The notes under the pieces: generated by a model
What the model saw: only the letters and a program-made list of their open reading frames with translations
Databases searched by the model: none
What the model was told of the DNA's origin: nothing
Made by a program: the position numbers and the translations under genes
Assembly (NCBI GenBank): GCA_003194525.1
Contig: NBIV01000064.1
Location: forward strand, 275,464-339,463
Length of the DNA: 64,000 nucleotides
Source of the DNA: Gracilariopsis chorda
Taxonomy: Eukaryota; Rhodophyta; Florideophyceae; Gracilariales; Gracilariaceae
Reading direction: 5' to 3'
Part shown: positions 10,589-19,618 of the stretch, one piece after another
Numbering within the stretch: the first letter of the stretch is position 1
Layout: each line of letters opens with the position of its first letter

Positions 10589-10717
10589 AATTTGAAGTTT
10601 TGTTGTTGTTGTTGTCGTTGTTCTTGTTGTTATTGTTGTCGTTGTTGCCATTTTTGTACTACTTAAGTGCCGTAGGTCTTTCATCGCACCTGTGCTGTTT
10701 GTTGACATCTACCAAGC

Positions 10718-13700
10718 ATGGATTCATTCGGTGGCATCAAGATTGAAAAGTTGGGCGAGAATAACTTCCATGTATGGAAGCAAAAGGTTGAGTTGCTGTT
10801 TGCACTCAAGGACCTCGATGACCATCTTGAATCAACCAGGCCTACGGACGATGACGAGTTGTCAGCATGGAAGCAGAAAGACGCCAAGGCCAGGGCTTTT
10901 ATTGGTCTCAGCATCAGTGATGAGCATTTGGACCACGTGAGGGATACCAAGAATGCTGGGGAAATGTGGAAAGCCATTTGCGATGTGTTCCAGCGTATAA
11001 CGCTGCTCAACCGAATCAATGCAAGACGTGCCTTATACACAGCCAAGATGCGAGATGATGAGAAAATGTTACACTTCATCAATCGTGTTCCTCATCTTGC
11101 ATCGGATCTGAAGAGCATGGACGTAGTGGTTGAGGAAGAAGACATCGCTATGGCAATCCTATGTGGGCTACCAGACCGTTTCGAACACCTTATTGTCGCT
11201 ATTGGCACCACGATTGGTGATTGCAAACTAGATTTAGAGTTTGTGAAGAGTCGTTTGCTGCAAGAGGAACAGCAAATGAACGATCGTGCCAAGGAGGAGT
11301 CCGGAAGTGACACGGCTTTGGTCGGTGCGCAGTCACGAAAGAAGTCCATGGTGTGCTACTACTGTGGTAAGAAGGGGCATATCCAGAGAAACTGTTTCAA
11401 GAGAAAACGTGACGAAGCTAGCAAAGAGCAGAGTGCTGCCGCAAACCCAGCTGTGCAGACCGATCTCGGCAACGAGAAACGAGGATGTAACAGTGACTCT
11501 GACTTTTTTTGTCTCATTGCGACAGGTTCTGTGGAAGAAAGTATCAGTGACTGGATCATTGACTCTGGTGCCACCGCCCATATGACGTATGACGAGTCCA
11601 TGTTTGACAGTTATAGCAAAAGAGAGTCTGCCGGTGTGAATATCGGCAATGACTCGAAGCTGGAGTCTCTTGGTCATGGCAGTGTCCACCTCGATCTCGC
11701 TGTTGAAGGGCGTAAGAGCAAGTGCCGGTTGGGTGAAGTAGTGCACGTACCGAATCTAAGGTATCATCTGCTGTCAGTATCTGCGATGTGTGACCTGGGT
11801 GCGCGAGTGGTGTTTGACAAAACCAAAGTATGTGTATACAAAGGCAACACCATGATCGCCCAGGGCCGTCGCATCAAAGGACTGTACTACCTATGTACCG
11901 CGATTGAAGTACCAGAAGACATGGACAACGCACTTGTGACTGACCTGTAACTATGGCATGCTCGAATGGCTCATGTGAATGTGGATGGTATCAAACATAT
12001 GGCTCGTAACGGTGTTGTGTCAGGGCTGAATGTGGACTTGAATCAATCGATGGATGTGTGTGACTCTTGTGTAGTGGGAAAATCTACACGTGCTCCAACT
12101 CCCAAGCAAGGGGGGGAAGGGCTTCGCACCCATTGGACCTAGTGCATTCGGACATTTGTGGTCCAATCCAAGTAGGTTCCTTGGGAGGTTCACGCTACTT
12201 CGTCACATTCATCGATGATCACTCCCGTTTTTGCTTCTTGTACATGCTCAAGACCAAGGATGAGGTGTTCCACGTGTTCGTGAAGTGGCTCAAGATGGTT
12301 CAAAATCAGAGTGACCGACATGTAAAAACCATCACCGCACCTGAGTCTGTGCTACATGCGTTACGCACAGACAATGCTGGTGAATATGTGTCAAAGAAGT
12401 TTTCACAAGAGCTTGAACGTCACGGTATTGAACATCAGCGAACGGTGCCTTACAATCCACATCAGAATGGTCTGGCCGAACGGTTCAACCGAACACTCAT
12501 GGACTTGGTGAGATCGATGCTGCATCACAAGAAACTGCCAAAGAGCTTCTGGGCTGAAGCATTGAACGTTGCGGTGTATGTGCGCAATCGAGTCACCTGC
12601 AAGGCCCTTCCGAGTGACGTGACACCGCTCGAGATGTGGAGTGGATATGAACCTGACTTGAGCAATCTGCGTGTGTTCGGTAGCCGGTGCTGGTACAAAG
12701 TGGTGGACCACAAGCTGAAGAAGCTGGAGCAACGTGCCGTGGAGGCGATCTTTATTGGGTACACATCTGGATCGAACGGTTATAAACTGTGGGATGCGCA
12801 AAAGAAGAAGGTGGTTGTGTCGAGAGATGTGAGGTTTGACGAATGTAGTAGTTCAGATCAAGGTACTGACCACGTTGATGAAGACGACTATGCTGAGATC
12901 GACATCTCGGACAAGCCGAAATCAAACATCACCTCCACCTCTACTAAACCCACCGATGCTGCCCAAGTTGAACCAGCTGCACCAGATACTCCACCAGAAG
13001 AAGCTTCAGGCAGTGGCCACGATGAGCCCACAGCTGAGACAGAAGTTGAGCCAGACGTACCAGATCCTCCACCACTTCGGAGATCCACTCGTGAGCGTAG
13101 AGTGCCTACCTCGTGGTGGCGCGGCACTGCCCTACTCACTGCCAGTGCTGACGTCCCATCCTCATACTCCGATGCGGTGTCACGTCCTGATTCAAAAGCG
13201 TGGACCAAGGCCATGAACAGTGAGTACGAGTCTCTGATGGAGCATGACACATGGGAGTTAGTGCCAAGGCCAGCTGACAGCAACGTGATATCATCCAAGT
13301 GGGTATTTGTGCAAAAATATGAGGCTGGCGACAACGATGAACCGACAGTGAGGTACAAGGCTCGTGTGGTGGCTCAAGGGTTTCTGCAGATCGAAGGTGT
13401 AGACTTCTCCGAGATGTATGCACCAGTGGTCAAATCCACATCCATTAGAATGATTCTGTCCATTGTAGCAGTGCAGGACTATCATCTGCACCAGATGGAT
13501 GTGAAGACTGCATTCTCGAATGGCGACCTGGAAGAGACTGTGTACATGGAGCAGCCGGACGGATTCATCAAACCTGGGAACGAGGACTTGGTATGCCTTC
13601 TCAAGAAAGCCATCTATGGGCTACGACAGGCATCAAGGCAGTGGTTTGCAAAGATGTACTTGTTCCTCGTTGGTTGGATGGGTCTGAAGCCAAACGTCGC

Positions 13701-14742
13701 AGACGAGTGCGTCTACACCGGAGAGGTACTGGGAGCGCTTGTGATCATTGCTCTTTATGTGGACGACTTGCTCATTGCGAGTCCAAGTATGGAGACAATG
13801 AATCGCGTAAAGCGTGAACTGTCAAAACGTTTTCAGATGAAGGATCTCAGTGAAGCGCGCATGGTATTTGGGTTCGAGATCCATCGTGATCGATCCAAAA
13901 GACAGCTGTACCTGACACAGTCTGCATACACGCGTAAGGTCTTAGAACGTTTTGGCATGTTGCAGTGCAAACCAATGGACACTCCCATGGACTCCGGTGC
14001 TGACCTCACTAAGGTAGAAGAGCCTCTGACGAACATCCCGTATCGCCAGGTGATCGGTTGTCTGATGTATCTCTCTGTTGGCACTCGACCGGACATCTCG
14101 TTTGCAGTGTCCAAGCTAGCCAAGTATGTCGAGAAACTTGGAGAGACTCATTGGAAAGCGGTCAAGCGTGTTCTGCGTTACCTCAATCGCACTCGCTCCC
14201 TCGGACTTACTTATGGCACCACGACTGATACTCAGCTGTATGGATACGTAGACTCTGACTGGGCAGGTGATACATCCAACCGCAAGTCCACCAGTGGGTA
14301 TGTGTTCATGATGTGCGGTGCTCCTGTGTCTTGGAGCTCGCGCCAACAGGAAGTAGTTGCATTGTCTAGCGCTGAGGCTGAGTATGTGAGTCTGTGCAGT
14401 GGGACGAAGGAAGCGATCTGGCTGAGACGACTGTGGAGTGGCATTGGCAACGCAAGTGGACTACACGTGGATGAGTCAGTGACGCTAATGGTTGAGCCCA
14501 CAACTGTGTACGTGGACAACCAAGGTTGCATCGACCTTGCTCGAAATGGAGTTGTGAACAAGCGTACTAAGCACATTGATATTCGCTTTCAATTCACCAG
14601 AGAGGCTCTACGCGACAAAGCCGTCCAGTTGCAGTACTGTTCCACGGAAGACATGGTTGCCGATATGCTGACGAAAGCGCTTGGTCGAGTTAAGCTGGCA
14701 AGGTTCCGCGGTGACTGTGGCTTGCTCCCCTTAGACCTTTGA
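10718..14742 (+). pseudogene. Family A gag-pol with stop and frameshift (A-1)
   Basis: Aligns along its length with the 1341-codon A-2 polyprotein. A TAA at 11948-11950 replaces a TCA just before the integrase HHCC finger. A one-base deletion about two bases after the seven-G run (12110-12116) shifts the frame before the first integrase aspartate, so the rest continues to 14742 in another frame. The nucleocapsid knuckle, protease DSGA, DD35E residues, RT YVDD and RNase H motifs remain recognisable. It shares with A-2 the unusual RT residues described there (SEMYAPVVKS and AFSNG), so A-1 and A-2 form one sublineage. Confidence 0.9.
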
Positions 14743-14749
14743 AGTCAGT

Positions 14750-14762
14750 GACAGAGGGGAGG
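14750..14762 (+). other. Polypurine tract (A-1)
   Basis: ACAGAGGGGAGG directly precedes the TGTTGG start of the 3' LTR. Confidence 0.75.
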
Positions 14763-15539
14763 TGTTGGCAGTAGTACCTGTGCTCTCACTGAAAACCAAA
14801 TGTTCCGGGGAGCATGGGCTGTTTTAGAGGGTACCTCTGCAAAAGCGCATATGCGCGTGTGCGCGAACCCAACGTGAAATTGGCTTCTGATTGGCTACTG
14901 CAAATGTACATATGCAACGTGCTGCGTACAAGTGGTATGGCATAACTGGATCGGTTGGACACACCCACGTGTCCAGCTATTACAGTGGTCCCAGTGTACG
15001 TTGTGTGCAGGGGATGCTGGTGAAGTGGATTACAGCTGGTACAAGTGGTACAGCAGTGGTTGGTACAATGGTAAGGTGCGCATGCACTGTCAACAGGTTT
15101 ACACATGCACGGGTATATTGATGACGTGGGTGTTGTGTGCATTGCCACATGATGACATGGCACTAACACCACATGTTACGTGCCGACTTACCGTGACGTG
15201 TTGACTTACCGTGATGTGTTGGCATGTGCTGGCGTGTGTTGGAGTCGTGAATTTGTGCCTTGTCATGGTCATGTATGCACGTAACTATTACGGAACGTTG
15301 GTGCGTTGGTGTGCGTTGATGTAATGAGGTTGTGCTGAGCTGGCTATGTCATGTTAGATGATGATTGGTAGTATTGAGTGTCCCTGCTTAGTGGTTTAGG
15401 TTTTACTTGTAGTTGGTGTTCCCGTGCAATTCGAGTTTAGAGTGGTATATAAGATGTGCCTGAAGGACCTCCAAGTAAATCCAAGCTAGAGCTGGCGAAC
15501 TTCCCTTCCATCCCCTCAACTTCCCCACAACTTTCAACA
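14763..15539 (+). repeat. A-1 3' LTR (different subtype from its 5' LTR)
   Basis: 777 bp, TGTTGGCAGTAG to CAACA. Carries GGATTACAGCTGG at 15027-15039, the subtype shared with the A-3 and A-4 3' LTRs, whereas the 5' LTR has the TTGACAGC form. Confidence 0.88.
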
Positions 15540-16465
15540 ATGTGCCGCCCGTGTATGCTTGGTAAGGCGCATAAACTTCCGTTCCCTGGCAAGTACGACC
15601 GAGCATCAGCCGTAGGTGAGGTGGTAGACTCCGGTATACTGGGACCCCTTGTACCGTCATTCCCACAAAGGTTTCAAGATGCCTCTACCTTCCTTAAAGA
15701 ACATTCAAGGTATGCACTCTTAGGCTTCATGACCCTTAAAAATGAAATTGCTGTTGTATTTGATGCAGTTGAGCACAAGTTCTAGCAGCTTGGATGAGTG
15801 CCCATTGCGAAAGTGCACTCGGATACTGCCGAAGGGTATATTGCGTTGCAGCTGAACCCTGCCAACAACCTTCAAGACACTTCTTTCTCTCCTCCGTATA
15901 CTGCGGAATACAATGCAATAGCCGAGCGCATCAATCGCACTATGGAGGAAGCTGCTCGAGCTTTGCTCATACAGGCAAGTCTCCCAGAGTGCTTGTGGCT
16001 ATAAGCATTAGAGCACGTCATACATGTTCGCAATAGGGTTTATCACTCAGCAACTGGAAGCAGCCCTTACCTTTTGATGACTGGTTCAAAACCATCCCTG
16101 AAGCATGTCAAAGTGTTTGGGTGTGCTGCGTTCGTGCTTAAGATGAAACCGGATACCAAGTTCGAGTCTCGTGCACTTGAGGGAGTGTATTTGCCGACTC
16201 TTGAGCATGGTGTGCATGATGTTTTAGTCAATGATAGTGATGAGATCCCATGCATTGTAAAGTCTCCGCATGTGACATTTGACGAGTCCAAGCTCCCTGG
16301 GGCACCATTTCTGGAACATGCTATGAGTGATGAAGGTGCGTCAGATGATACTTATGAATGCACAGATCACTCTGAAATCGATACTGAGAGTGTTAGTATG
16401 GTTTCTGTGGACAATCCATTCCACATTGAGAGTGATACGGAACATATTGAATCCCTTCCTATACC
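15540..16465 (+). pseudogene. Family C pol fragment, integrase region (C-3)
   Basis: Encodes the region from the integrase finger CRPCMLGKAHKLPF through the core to the acidic linker, matching C-2 on the opposite strand. Three in-frame stops are present: TAG 15783-15785, TGA 15795-15797 and TAA 16002-16004. The first integrase aspartate (HSD in C-2) reads DSG here, so a catalytic residue is lost. The second HSD and the AERINR glutamate motif are kept. Both ends are abrupt: the A-1 LTR on the left and a B LTR on the right. It is a dead fragment whose remaining parts are not in the window. Confidence 0.85.
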
Positions 16466-17277
16466 TGTTGATGTTAGCACATAGTCGAGTGCCTGGTAGT
16501 CCTGGGACATAATGGTGCAACACTTGGAAACAAAGTTTCATATAACGGAGGGCTGTTTTTGGGGCCTGCTCTACAAAAGCGCATATGCGTGTGTTCTCAA
16601 ACCCAACGTGAAACGGGCATATGATTGGCTACTACAAATACTCATATGCAACGTATTGGTTACAAGTGTTATGCATTCTATGGGTCCTGGGCACGGAACT
16701 GGCGACCTGGCATAAGGTGAATGGGCATGGTACTGAAGAATATGTGTGGCTACATGTGGTTTGCAGGTATAGGGAAGTGTGTCATGTGTGCGGTTGTGCA
16801 AGTAAGCACGTGCCATGCACGCAACACAGCTAGGGATGTACATGGATGTGGTGGCATGTGTATTTGTGCTTTGTCGTTGTCATGATGATGCGAGGAAGTG
16901 TGTATACAGTGCTGCAGCATGCTGGGCCATTGTTGGCATGTCCGGTTCACTTATTGTGCGTTGTTGGCTGCTTGGTTCACTTTGTGTGCGTGGTTGCATT
17001 GTGTTGTAATGTTGTTATGCCTGGTTGTGCTAAGCTGTAATCAGTTTGTGCAACCCTTATTGTGTTATGTTTGATTATGATTGGTAGTATTGGGTGTCCC
17101 CACTTAGAGCTGTAGGGTTTTCTTGTAGTGGAAGTGCGAAGTACATGTGCTATATAAGACGCTGAAGTCGCAGTACCAAGTAAACTAGGCCCCAAGCCTG
17201 GCAACCTTCACTCTTTATTTTCTTTCTTTCTTTCCTTTTTCATTTCCGCCGAAGCCCAACTATCGTTTAGATCATCA
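16466..17277 (+). repeat. Complete family B LTR
   Basis: 812 bp from TGTTGATGTTAGCAC to ATCATCA, the normal B length. Left flank ATACC and right neighbour TGTGC do not match. It is followed not by a primer site but by the interior of another B LTR. Confidence 0.82.
17151..17158 (+). promoter_or_regulatory. TATA box, upstream copy (B-1)
   Basis: TATATAAG about 30 bp before the CCAAGTAAACT motif, in the first LTR. Confidence 0.6.
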
Positions 17278-17507
17278 TGTGCAACCCTAATTGTGATATG
17301 TTTGATCATGATTGGTAGTATTGGGTGTCCCCACTTAGTGGTGTAGGGTTTTCTTGTAGTGGTAGTGCGCACTAGAGGTGCTATATAAGACTCTGAAGTT
17401 GCAGTACCAAGTAAACTCGCCCCCAAGCCTGGCAACCTTCACTCTTTATTTTCTTTCTTTCTTTCCTTTTCATTTCCGCCGAAGCCCAACTATCGTTTAG
17501 ATCATCA
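17278..17507 (+). repeat. Partial second B LTR (3' 230 bp) in tandem
   Basis: Repeats the last ~230 bp of the LTR with scattered differences, then joins the primer site. The differences argue against a fresh duplication and for joining of two diverged LTRs. Confidence 0.82.
17382..17389 (+). promoter_or_regulatory. TATA box, downstream copy (B-1)
   Basis: A second TATATAAG 231 bp downstream, giving this element two potential core promoters. Confidence 0.6.
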
Positions 17508-17521
17508 GGTTATGGGCCCAG
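17508..17521 (+). other. Primer binding site (B-1)
   Basis: GGTTATGGGCCCAG immediately after the LTR end. Confidence 0.85.
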
Positions 17522-17699
17522 AGCGTCGATATTTTGCAGACGTCGCGCTCTTTTGACTTTCTTTCATTCGATTCATCGTCTTGCGCAGATCATCTTTGCG
17601 AGTCTTGTGGAAGTATTTGGTGTTGGCAGTAGTACCTGTGCTGTCACTGAAAACCAAATGTTCCGGGGAGCATGGGCTGTTTTAGAGGGTACCTCTGCA

Positions 17700-17798
17700 A
17701 AAGCGCATATGCGCGTGTGCGCGAACCCAACGTGAACCTGGCTTCTGATTGGCTACTGCAAATGTACATATGCAACGTGCTGCGTACAAGTGGTATGG
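17700..17798 (+). promoter_or_regulatory. LTR upstream block shared by families A, B and C
   Basis: Contains the perfect palindrome GCGCATATGCGC (17703-17714), AACCCAACGTGAA, TGATTGGCTACTGCAAA (inverted CCAAT) and ATATGCAACGT followed by GTACAAGTG. The same order occurs in B-2 (32759-32855) and C-4 (27772-27860). Probable enhancer or promoter-proximal element. Confidence 0.6.
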
Positions 17799-18220
17799 CA
17801 TAACTGGATCGGTTGGACACACCCACGTGTCCAGCTACTACAGTGGTCACAGTGTACGTTGTGTGCAGGGGATACTGATGAAGTGGTTGAAACCTGGTAC
17901 AAGTGGTACAGCAGTGGTTGGTACAATGGTAAGGTGCGCATGCACTGTCAACAGGTTTACACATGCACGGGTATATTGATGACGTGGGTGTTGTGTGCAT
18001 TGCCACATGATGACATGGCACTAACACCACAGGTTACGTGCCGACTTACCGTGACGTGTTGACTTACCGTGATGTGTTGGCATGTGCTGGCGTGTGTTGG
18101 AGTCGTGAATTTGTGCCTTGTCATGGTCATGTGTATGCACGTAACTATTACAGAACATTGGTGCGTTGGTGTGCATTGGTGTAATGAGGTTGTGCTGAGC
18201 TGGCTATGTCATGTTAGATG

Positions 18221-18313
18221 ATGATTGGTAGTACTGAGTGTCCCTGCTTAGTGGTTTAGGTTTTACTTGTAGTTGGTGTTCCCGCGCAATTCGAGTTTAG
18301 AGTGGTATATAAG
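18221..18313 (+). promoter_or_regulatory. Core promoter of the A LTR
   Basis: ATGATTGGTAGTA, then GTGTCCC, CTTAGTGGTTTAGG and TATATAAG (18306-18313), followed downstream by CCAAGTAAA. The B LTR carries a clearly homologous core (33263-33343). Confidence 0.65.
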
Positions 18314-18399
18314 ATATGCCTGAAGGACCTCCAAGTAAATCCAAGCCAGAGCTGGCGAACTTCCCTTCCATCCCCTCAACTTCCTTTCAACTTTCAACA

Positions 18400-18413
18400 G
18401 GTTATGGGCCCAG
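18400..18413 (+). other. Primer binding site (A-2)
   Basis: GGTTATGGGCCCAG, exact copia-type match to the initiator tRNA-Met anticodon arm. Confidence 0.88.
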
Positions 18414-18860
18414 CCCCGCTGACCGCTGCCGCTATCCCTTTCCGTATCGTTCGTCTGTCGCCGCTCTCCCTCACCGCCGTTCATCCGTTTCGCTGTTGTT
18501 GCCTCTTTCGTCGTTGCGTCGGGTGTCTTGATCCCATTGTTGGTCGGTGTTGGTCATTCTCCTTTGGTTTGCGTTCCTCCCTGAGGGCGTTGGGGTGGTA
18601 GTGGTTCGACGTTTACTTGCTATCGTTGTTCAGTTGGGCCTCCGTTGTTGCCCGTGTTGTCGATCGCTATCTACTTTGTGTGTGACACTCCCTCTATCTT
18701 GTGTTTTGGGATCCCCGAGTCGTTTGTCGGGTCGTATCCGTGAGGTCGAGTCGGTCTAGTTTCGAAGTCTGGGCTCCGTGATCGTGTGCTCAGCAGTTGT
18801 TTGTTTTTCGTGTTTCTTAATCATCATCTGGTGTCCAGTGCGACGAGCGGTTGATCCGGG

Positions 18861-19133
18861 TTACTTTGGGTGATTCCAGGTATCCGGGGACGTGAGCCTG
18901 GCGGCTTGAACCAAAGCCGGTGTACTGTCGAGCGGCTTCCCACCGGTCCATTTGGACAGATAACGGTGACGGTCGTTAAGACCTGGTAAGTTCAGCGGGT
19001 GCATCCGTGGACGGGGTGCCGTGGCGTACTGCGCTGGTGCGGGTGATTGAATTATTTGTTTTGATCCTGACTGCGTGTCGGGATTCTTGGGCTGTTGCGA
19101 AGGTATTCCATAACGAGCTTTTGATCCGTGCAT
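18861..19133 (-). CDS. Antisense leader ORF 2 (A-2)
   Basis: 90 codons on the strand opposite to gag, overlapping the end of ORF 1 in another frame. Rich in Pro, Gln and Lys; ends near TPDTWNHPK-like residues (LTSPDTWNHPK). Frames of 88-90 codons are open at the equivalent place in all five A leaders. No homology recognised. It could be a separate short protein, the shifted continuation of ORF 1, or chance openness in a young family. Confidence 0.3.
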   Translation of the reverse strand: MHGSKARYGIPSQQPKNPDTQSGSKQIIQSPAPAQYATAPRPRMHPLNLPGLNDRHRYLSKWTGGKPLDSTPALVQAARLTSPDTWNHPK

Positions 19134-19449
19134 CTGACCCTTGGGCGTTTGTGCGGGGAGGCGACGTGGCGTAGGCTGACCTCCTTCTTAGGATCAGGCC
19201 GCGTGTGACCTTAAGTGGTTGCGCGTTAGCAGCGTACTTTGGTTGCCATAGTAGCTTCAGTTGCGAGGTCGCGCAAGTTCTTGCAAGAGGCCAGAGAGGG
19301 TTATACTTGGTGAAGGCATATCTTGGGTCATTAACCATCCTCTGGAAGCCTCGTAGAGAGCGACGCATCTTCTCCTTAGACGTAGGAGAGGGAAGACAGA
19401 AGAAGACGTCTTGTACCCGGAGCATCTCCGGGGGCCAGGGGTCCGACAC
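18976..19449 (-). CDS. Antisense leader ORF 1 (A-2)
   Basis: 157 codons read against gag, from within the structured leader module towards the 5' LTR. Basic, with residues such as EKMRRSLRGFQRMVNDPRYAF-like order in its first third (KMRRSLRG, NDPRYAF). Homologous frames of 149-157 codons are open in A-1, A-3, A-4 and A-5. I recognise no domain. Antisense ORFs between LTR and gag or after pol are known in some large plant retrotransposons; this may be comparable or may be a shadow. No promoter for it is evident. Confidence 0.3.
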   Translation of the reverse strand: MSDPWPPEMLRVQDVFFCLPSPTSKEKMRRSLRGFQRMVNDPRYAFTKYNPLWPLARTCATSQLKLLWQPKYAANAQPLKVTRGLILRRRSAYATSPPRTNAQGSDARIKSSLWNTFATAQESRHAVRIKTNNSITRTSAVRHGTPSTDAPAELTRS

Positions 19450-19488
19450 CCTAGGGTAGCGGAGGTAGTTTCTCCCGTCAGTGCGCCC
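19298..19488 (+). other. Conserved structured leader module, A-2 copy
   Basis: Stems: TCTCCT/AGGAGA with 7-nt loop (19371-19389), CCCGGAG/CTCCGGG (19416-19432), GGGT/ACCC (19439-19451), GGAGG/TCTCC (19461-19475), then GTCAGTGCGCCC. Stem positions correspond to stems 1-3 of families B and C although the stem bases differ. The rest of the gene-free sense leader is 18414-19618. Confidence 0.6.
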
Positions 19489-19498
19489 AAATTTGAAG

Positions 19499-19549
19499 TT
19501 TTGTTGTTGTTGTTGTCGTTGTTTTTGTTGTTATTGTTGTCGTTGTTGC
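19499..19549 (+). repeat. GTT-rich microsatellite before gag
   Basis: Imperfect (GTT)n with TC and TA interruptions. Counterparts are in A-1 (~10595-10650), A-3 (~41328-41372), A-4 (~44168-44220) and A-5 (~54308-54362). Confidence 0.8.
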
Positions 19550-19618
19550 CATTTTTGTACTACTTAAGTGCCGTAGGTCTTTCATCGCACCTGTGCTGTT
19601 TGTTGACATCTACCAAGC

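Larger units (their letters stand above)
8726..15539 (+). mobile_element. Copia family A copy A-1 (full-length, defective)
   Basis: 6.8 kb: 779-bp 5' LTR, primer site, 1.2-kb leader, gag-pol, polypurine tract, 777-bp 3' LTR. The flanks CTTCC (8721-8725) and ATGTG (15540-15544) do not match, so there is no target duplication. The left flank is family C on the minus strand and the right flank is family C on the plus strand. Confidence 0.9.
17621..18399 (+). repeat. A-2 5' LTR
   Basis: 779 bp, TGTTG...CAACA ends. It contains the palindrome block, the core promoter and a U5 ending in the CCTTTCAACTTTCAACA region. Confidence 0.93.

Noticed and set aside
12888-13358. Antisense frames of 130-190 codons inside A pol
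   Set aside because: They mirror the codon bias of the true pol frame on the other strand and have no independent support.
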